64,000 bases of DNA, taken from contig CANQMN010000009.1 of the NCBI GenBank assembly GCA_947624965.1, forward strand, positions 19,887-83,886, read 5' to 3'. Position 1 is the first letter of the stretch, and each line of letters begins with the position of its first letter. Shown piece by piece: positions 59,612-64,000 of this stretch. The stretch is from an uncultured Clostridia bacterium (GTDB lineage: Bacteria > Bacillota > Clostridia > Christensenellales > Borkfalkiaceae). The notes below the pieces were generated by a model. It was not told where the DNA came from and searched no databases. It was given only the letters and a program-made list of their open reading frames with translations. A program made the position numbers and the translations under genes.

Positions 59612-61336
59612 ATGAAAAAGAAATTGCTTTGCATCTCTCTCGCCTCCGTAATGGCGCTCTCCGCAGGGCTCCTTGCGGCATGCGCGGAAGAGGAAGGAAC
59701 TCCGCCCCAAGAAGAGGGCGGGCTCCGTCCCGTTTCCGAGCTCTACCCGAACGCGGAAGAGTTCGATTTCCAGCCGCTCTACGACAGGAATAACAACACC
59801 ATCCCGGAATACGGCACGCACGATCCCGTAATGGTCGAGGCGTTCAAGGAAGACGGCACCCCCGTCTATTACGCTTTCTCCACCGACAACGCGACGGGCG
59901 GCATTTACGGCGTGCAGGTCCGCACCAGCCCCGATATGATCGAGTGGACGAAAGTCGGGGCGGCGATCAACGGGTTCGACGGCGTTCAAAACGACACCCA
60001 AATGCGGCAGAAAGTAACTTCCGCGGATTGCGAACTAAAAGAAGTGTACACCTTTATTCAAAGCCAACCCGACTGGTCGGTCCCGAATAGGGGTCCCTGC
60101 TATACCCTTTGGGCGCCCGACGTCATTCCCGCGCCCACCAATACGGAAGCGAAGGAAAACGGCGGCTGGTGGATGTATTCGTGCTGGACGGCGGGCTTCG
60201 GCTCGGAACAATCCGCCATCTTCAAATTGCACGCGGATAACGTGGCGGGACCGTACTATTACGATGGTTTCATCGTGCGCGAATGCACGGACGACAGGGG
60301 GATCAACGAGATCGACCCCTCCGCGTACTGGTCGGCGGACGGCACGAAATTGTATCTCTCCTACGGCTCCTTCTTCTCGGGCTTTGCCAGCGTCGAGCTC
60401 GACCCGACGACGGGTCTGCGCAAGAGCGGCGAGACGGCGGATATGCCCGGAAAAGCGCTTCTCTCCGGCGGGACGGACGCCGAGGGCTCCGCGATCGCCT
60501 ATCACGAGGTGGACGTCTACACGGGCGACATCGGCGCGGAGGCGGAGGACGCTTCCAAGTGGGAGAAACAGGGCAAGTATTACATGATGGCGTCGGACGG
60601 CGCGCTCGCGTTCAATTACAGCATGAGAACGTGGACGAGCGATCAGCCCGACGAGGGCTTCGATTCGCTCCGCGGCGCAAGCGGGTTGCAAATCGGCGGC
60701 AACTGGACGTGGCGGCATGAGGGCGACGACGACGTGAAGGACCTCAACTACTACATCCCCGGGCACAACGACATGCTCACCACCAAGGACGGGCGCAATC
60801 TCATCATCTATCATACCCGCGTGGCTACGAGCATCAAAGAAGGACATCCCTCCTTCGCGGAAGGCGAGCACTTCCTCTATACGAGCCTCTTCGATTTCAA
60901 CTCCAAGGGACAGATCGTCATCAATCCCAACCGCTATGCGGGCGAGCGGATCGGGCTTGTTACCAAAGAGGACATTACTTCCAAAACGAACGGAAAGTAT
61001 TCCGTCATCAAGATGCAATCGAGCGACGTGGCGTATAATACGCGCTCGGAGATCTACTACGCGCAGGACTGCGAGTTCCATGCGGACGGCACCATCACGG
61101 GCGCCATCGAGGGCACGTGGAAGCTGTACGGCACGCATTATATCTACATCAAGCTCGGCGATGTCGAATATTACGGCACGGCGATGCCCGCGCTCATCCG
61201 CCAGTACGACGCGACGAAGACGCCCGACAGACCTGTCCGTTGGAAGGCAAACGGCGGGCTCACGATCTCGGCGATCACCGATACGCTCGACGCGAACGGG
61301 GACAACGGCATCCTCTATTTGAACATGCAGTTCTGA
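59612..61336 (+). CDS. Secreted glycoside hydrolase family 43 lipoprotein
   Basis: A 574-residue lipoprotein: signal with lipobox LLAAC (Cys at about 24), then a five-bladed GH43 propeller. The catalytic acids fit GTHDPVM (base), EIDPSAYW (pKa modulator) and a Glu in the AYHEVDVYTG region (acid); GHNDMLTTKDG is typical of arabinan endo-1,5-alpha-L-arabinanases. A C-terminal beta domain (KYSVIKMQSS on) is the DUF/GH43 C2-type module. ATG 59612 follows AAAGGGGGATC. It may release arabino-oligosaccharides for the adjacent transporter. Confidence 0.88.
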   Translation: MKKKLLCISLASVMALSAGLLAACAEEEGTPPQEEGGLRPVSELYPNAEEFDFQPLYDRNNNTIPEYGTHDPVMVEAFKEDGTPVYYAFSTDNATGGIYGVQVRTSPDMIEWTKVGAAINGFDGVQNDTQMRQKVTSADCELKEVYTFIQSQPDWSVPNRGPCYTLWAPDVIPAPTNTEAKENGGWWMYSCWTAGFGSEQSAIFKLHADNVAGPYYYDGFIVRECTDDRGINEIDPSAYWSADGTKLYLSYGSFFSGFASVELDPTTGLRKSGETADMPGKALLSGGTDAEGSAIAYHEVDVYTGDIGAEAEDASKWEKQGKYYMMASDGALAFNYSMRTWTSDQPDEGFDSLRGASGLQIGGNWTWRHEGDDDVKDLNYYIPGHNDMLTTKDGRNLIIYHTRVATSIKEGHPSFAEGEHFLYTSLFDFNSKGQIVINPNRYAGERIGLVTKEDITSKTNGKYSVIKMQSSDVAYNTRSEIYYAQDCEFHADGTITGAIEGTWKLYGTHYIYIKLGDVEYYGTAMPALIRQYDATKTPDRPVRWKANGGLTISAITDTLDANGDNGILYLNMQF

Positions 61337-61358
61337 TCGGCGGGGCAGGGGGGAAGCG

Positions 61359-62864
61359 ATGGCTTTAAGATACCCGAAGAATCCGCATTTCAATAAACTC
61401 GCGATGCGTTCGCCCGATTATACGGGCTGGCAAGAGGGGTGCGCGCACGACCCCTCCCTCCTCGAATGGGAGGGGACGTACTACGCGTATTCCACGGATA
61501 CGTTCGGCGCGCCCGGCGGCTACCAGATCCGCAAAAGCAAGGATCTGCTACATTGGGAATACGTCGGCTCCGCGTTCTCGTTGGAGGGCTCCGCCCCCCG
61601 CTATAAGCGCGGCGAGGGCAAAAACGCCTACGGGAAGTTGCAGGCGGCGTATAATTGGTGCGTTACGAACGCGCGCGAAGTCGGCTACGGCGTATGTACC
61701 CGCACGGACGGGAGCATGTCCTTTTGGGCGCCCCACTGCGTGCGCGGCACGGACGGTAAGTTTTGGCTGTACTTCTGCCTCACGGGATATTTCGGCGGGT
61801 CGAAGTCGTGCATCGGGCTCGCGAAGAGCGACCGCCCCGACGGCGGGTTCGAGTGCGAAACGCTCCTCGTGCAATCCCCCGCGGGTTGGTCCACGCCGAA
61901 CGCCATCGATCCGCAGGTGCTGTTCGCCGAGGGAAGGATGTTCCTTGTGTACGGCTCGTACGGCATGGGCATCCACCTCATCGAGCTGGATCCCGCCACG
62001 GGTCTGCGGAAAGACCCGTGCACGTATGCGGAATTTTCCTCGCGGACGGTGAGCTTTTCGGAGTATTACGGCAAGCGGCTCGCGAGCGGCTCCCTCGAAG
62101 GCGGGGTGCTCCGCTATCACGAGAACGTGCCCGTGCTCGAAAACGGCGCGTGGACAAAGAAAAATTATTACTACCTCATGTGCTCGTTCGGTTCGCTCTC
62201 CTCGGCGTACAACATGCGTTGCGGAAGAAGCGAGATGCCCGAGGGACCCTATGTGGACGTGAACGGGAACGAGCTCGTCTGCTCTACGGATATCGGCACG
62301 GGGAACAAGATGCTCGGCTCCTTCCGCTGGGAGGAGGCGCCCGTCGATTTCTACTGTCCCGGGCACAACGACATGTTCACGACGGACAAGGGGGTCAATC
62401 TGATCTCCTATCACTGCCGCACGAACTACTTCATCGAAAAGGGGCTCTCCCGCTCCAACAATTTCCACTATCTCTATCTCGGGCAGTACGATTTCAATTC
62501 GGACGGCTGGCCCGTGATGAACGCCAACCGCTATGCGCTCGAAGAGTTGCAGCCGGTGGGCGCGGAGGAACTTCTCAACGTCTCAGCGGGGAAGTTCGAG
62601 GCGGTGCTCTTCACGCAGGGGGTTGGCACGGTGCGCGGGAAGCGCGTCATGCTCCATGCGGACGGAACGATGGACGGCGCCTATTCGGGCAAGTGGAAAA
62701 TGTACGGCGAACGGTATATCGCCGTCGAGACGTGCGGGGACGAATTTCTCGGCGTCGTCATGCCCGCGTGGATCGACGACCAAAACGTCGCGGGGCTCAC
62801 AATCACCGCGATGGGCAGAAGGTGCGGCATGGCGCTCCACATGAACAGCACGAACAGAATATAA
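61359..62864 (+). CDS. Cytosolic glycoside hydrolase family 43 protein
   Basis: A 501-residue GH43 without signal peptide, so cytosolic. It has GCAHDPSLLEWEGTYYAYST (catalytic base Asp), STPNAIDPQVLF, GHNDMFTTDKG and the same type of C-terminal beta domain (RVMLHADGTMDGAYSGKWKM). It resembles the preceding secreted enzyme in order and motifs, so the two are likely a secreted/cytosolic pair for one substrate. ATG 61359 follows GGGGGAAGCG. Confidence 0.88.
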   Translation: MALRYPKNPHFNKLAMRSPDYTGWQEGCAHDPSLLEWEGTYYAYSTDTFGAPGGYQIRKSKDLLHWEYVGSAFSLEGSAPRYKRGEGKNAYGKLQAAYNWCVTNAREVGYGVCTRTDGSMSFWAPHCVRGTDGKFWLYFCLTGYFGGSKSCIGLAKSDRPDGGFECETLLVQSPAGWSTPNAIDPQVLFAEGRMFLVYGSYGMGIHLIELDPATGLRKDPCTYAEFSSRTVSFSEYYGKRLASGSLEGGVLRYHENVPVLENGAWTKKNYYYLMCSFGSLSSAYNMRCGRSEMPEGPYVDVNGNELVCSTDIGTGNKMLGSFRWEEAPVDFYCPGHNDMFTTDKGVNLISYHCRTNYFIEKGLSRSNNFHYLYLGQYDFNSDGWPVMNANRYALEELQPVGAEELLNVSAGKFEAVLFTQGVGTVRGKRVMLHADGTMDGAYSGKWKMYGERYIAVETCGDEFLGVVMPAWIDDQNVAGLTITAMGRRCGMALHMNSTNRI

Positions 62865-62874
62865 GCGAAGCAAG

Positions 62875-62904
62875 CCCCCTCCGAGTGTTCGGAGGGGGTC
62901 TTTT
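62875..62904 (+). terminator. Terminator of the GH43 operon
   Basis: CCCCCTCCGA and TCGGAGGGGG pair around GTGT and are followed by TCTTTT. Confidence 0.9.
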
Positions 62905-62925
62905 ATACCTTTTATTCCCCGCCGT

Positions 62926-63124
62926 GCCCCTCGCGTTGCGAGGGGCGCGGCGGGGGTTGTTTCCTTTTTTGCTTTTTACCCTCCCTCTTTTTTTTACCTC
63001 CCCCTCGCGTTGTCTTTTACCTCATAAGCGCCGCTTTTTTTACCTCCCCCTCGCGTTGCGAGGGGGAGGGTAGGGTGGGGGTGTGGCTTCTTTCCCTTCC
63101 CCCTCACATCGTGAGAGGGAAGGG
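62926..63124. repeat. Cluster of C-rich palindromes
   Basis: Four elements: GCCCCTCGC-GTT-GCGAGGGGC (62926-62946); a half copy with only the left arm and loop near 62997-63012; CCTCCCCCTCGC-GTT-GCGAGGGGGAGG (63043-63069); and a variant CCCTTCCCCCTCAC-ATC with a one-mismatch right arm (63094-63124). They fill the gap 62905-63129, where no gene is visible. Confidence 0.88.
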
Positions 63125-63129
63125 AAAAG

Positions 63130-63154
63130 AAAAAACCACCCGCATAGCGGGTGG
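63130..63154 (-). terminator. Terminator of the small membrane protein gene
   Basis: On the minus strand the CCACCCGC-type stem (63136-63154) is followed by T6. The stem is nearly the same as the jag terminator. Confidence 0.85.
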
Positions 63155-63205
63155 TCCATTATTTTACAGTCGCGCGTGCGCGCGTTCCATATATATCACT
63201 ATATA

Positions 63206-63436
63206 TCACTGCTTTTTCTGCGTATCGTCCTCGCTCGGCGGATCCATAAAGTCGCGCCGTTCGGAAGGCTCGCCCTTTTCCTGTACGCGGATACAAACAA
63301 ACATCGCCATTCCGAAAACCGCGGCAGCGGCGAGAAGCGCGAGAAAATATATCCAGCCGAACAGCGCCCCGATGATGACGGAAGCCGCGACGCAGAGGCA
63401 GGCGAGCGTACAAAAAACGATCCGCAAAATTTTCAT
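63206..63436 (-). CDS. Small two-helix membrane protein
   Basis: Not recognised. The 76 residues form two adjacent membrane helices (IVFCTLACLCVAASVIIGAL; IYFLALLAAAAVFGMAMFVC) and a charged cytosolic tail of about 25 residues. ATG 63436 follows GCGGAGAATG. It reads away from the rRNA operon and has its own promoter. Confidence 0.75.
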   Translation of the reverse strand: MKILRIVFCTLACLCVAASVIIGALFGWIYFLALLAAAAVFGMAMFVCIRVQEKGEPSERRDFMDPPSEDDTQKKQ

Positions 63437-63468
63437 AAATCATTCTCCGCAGGTATAAGACCACTTCT

Positions 63469-63497
63469 ATTGTAGCATAATTCCGACGAAAACACAA
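63469..63497 (-). promoter_or_regulatory. Promoter of the small membrane protein gene
   Basis: On the minus strand TTGTGT (63492-63497) and TACAAT (63469-63474) with an upstream TG are 17 bp apart. Confidence 0.7.
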
Positions 63498-63562
63498 CAT
63501 ATAGGGGGTCTGAAAAACGCAAAAAAAACCCCAAAAAACCCTAAAAAAGTGGCGAAAAATAG

Positions 63563-63591
63563 TTGACAACCCTATTTTTATGTGATAGAAT
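63563..63591 (+). promoter_or_regulatory. rRNA promoter P1
   Basis: A perfect TTGACA (63563-63568) and TAGAAT (63586-63591) are 17 bp apart. Confidence 0.82.
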
Positions 63592-63682
63592 AAGCAAGCT
63601 GTTCCAAGGTTGGCACAACAAGCGATCGATCAAACGAGAAAAAAATTTCTCGAAAAACTCGAAAAAAAGTTGTTGCAAACAC

Positions 63683-63712
63683 TTGACAAAGTGGCTTGTC
63701 TTATGATATTAT
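63683..63712 (+). promoter_or_regulatory. rRNA promoter P2
   Basis: A perfect TTGACA (63683-63688) and TATTAT (63707-63712) are 18 bp apart, 120 bp after P1. Tandem promoters are typical for rRNA operons. The 63713-63933 stretch is the leader; a GAGCGG-type stem near 63902-63920 may be for processing. Confidence 0.8.
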
Positions 63713-63933
63713 AGATAAGCTCACCCTGTGAATTCGGGGCAGCGCCGAACTGTTGTTCGGTTTCCGCAGATTAAAAATCGAATAAGAAGGAAACGATTTT
63801 TTGTAACACTATTGGTATGCAAAAACAGTTTCTGTCAATTTTTTGAGACAATAGTACTCAAAGCAAAGTCAGCAAGAATAACGAATATCGTTAGAGCCCT
63901 CGGAGCGGTTAGCCCGCTTCGGGTCTAAACAAT

Positions 63934-64000
63934 TAAACTTAAGAGTTTGATTCTGGCTCAGGATGAACGCTGGCGGCGTGCTTAACACATGCAAGTCGAA
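63934..64000 (+). rRNA. rrs: 16S ribosomal RNA, 5' end (partial)
   Basis: AGAGTTTGATTCTGGCTCAG begins at 63942, the universal 5' primer region. GATGAACGCTGGCGGCGTGC and AACACATGCAAGTCGAA follow, in a Firmicute-like form. The mature 5' end is set by comparison at about 63934. The gene runs off the window. Confidence 0.96.

Overview
This window looks like an origin-proximal chromosome segment from an uncultured, GC-rich, spore-lineage Clostridia (Firmicutes). The support is SpoVT, a YyaC-type spore protease, a PdaB-like deacetylase, canonical AGGAGG ribosome sites, Firmicute-like sigma-A promoters with 17-bp spacers, and a partial 16S rRNA gene at the right edge with a Firmicute-like 5' sequence. 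There are 57 protein genes and one partial rRNA gene. I see no transposase, prophage or CRISPR array.

The layout suggests that replication starts near 41.8-42.2 kb. To the left, 31 of 38 genes read leftward. To the right, 17 of 20 genes read rightward. The pivot is an AT-rich gap between rsmG and dnaN with DnaA-box-like sequences and a 12-bp inverted repeat. To its right lie dnaN, rpmH, rnpA, yidD, yidC and jag, then two parS sites at 48.48-48.53 kb, ftsH, and parA-parB. The usual dnaA neighbour is absent.

Left arm (1-41.8 kb). It starts with spoVT, an AEC transporter and an aminotransferase. A uvrB / nucleotidase-acetyltransferase fusion / uvrA operon follows. Next come a glnS operon with membrane proteins, glyQS, an SSB-like gene with pdaB, degV, comF and a large lipoprotein, then the ribosomal pair rplM-rpsI. 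A translation-linked run then reads cysE-cysS, a GGCC-type restriction-modification pair and a short alaS. The arm ends with a DeoR regulator, a K+-dependent membrane pyrophosphatase, two small XRE regulators, GTP-dependent PEP carboxykinase, a SLOG protein and rsmG.

Right arm (42.2-64 kb). After the origin and partition genes there is an arabinan-type sugar module: a large solute-binding lipoprotein, two ABC permeases, a secreted GH43 enzyme and a cytosolic GH43 enzyme. It has no ATPase, so a shared one encoded elsewhere is likely. The window closes with tandem promoters and the first bases of 16S rRNA.

The most interesting signals are these. GGCC is almost absent from the window, which carries a GGCC-type R-M pair. 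A tandem 152-bp element has compensatory base-pair changes. Four genes have promoters placed so that the mRNA should be leaderless. A family of C-rich palindromes and a 39-bp minisatellite sit in intergenic DNA. YidC carries a large extracytoplasmic insertion at an unusual place, and AlaRS lacks its C-terminal domain. All calls come from reading the sequence; no database search was run.
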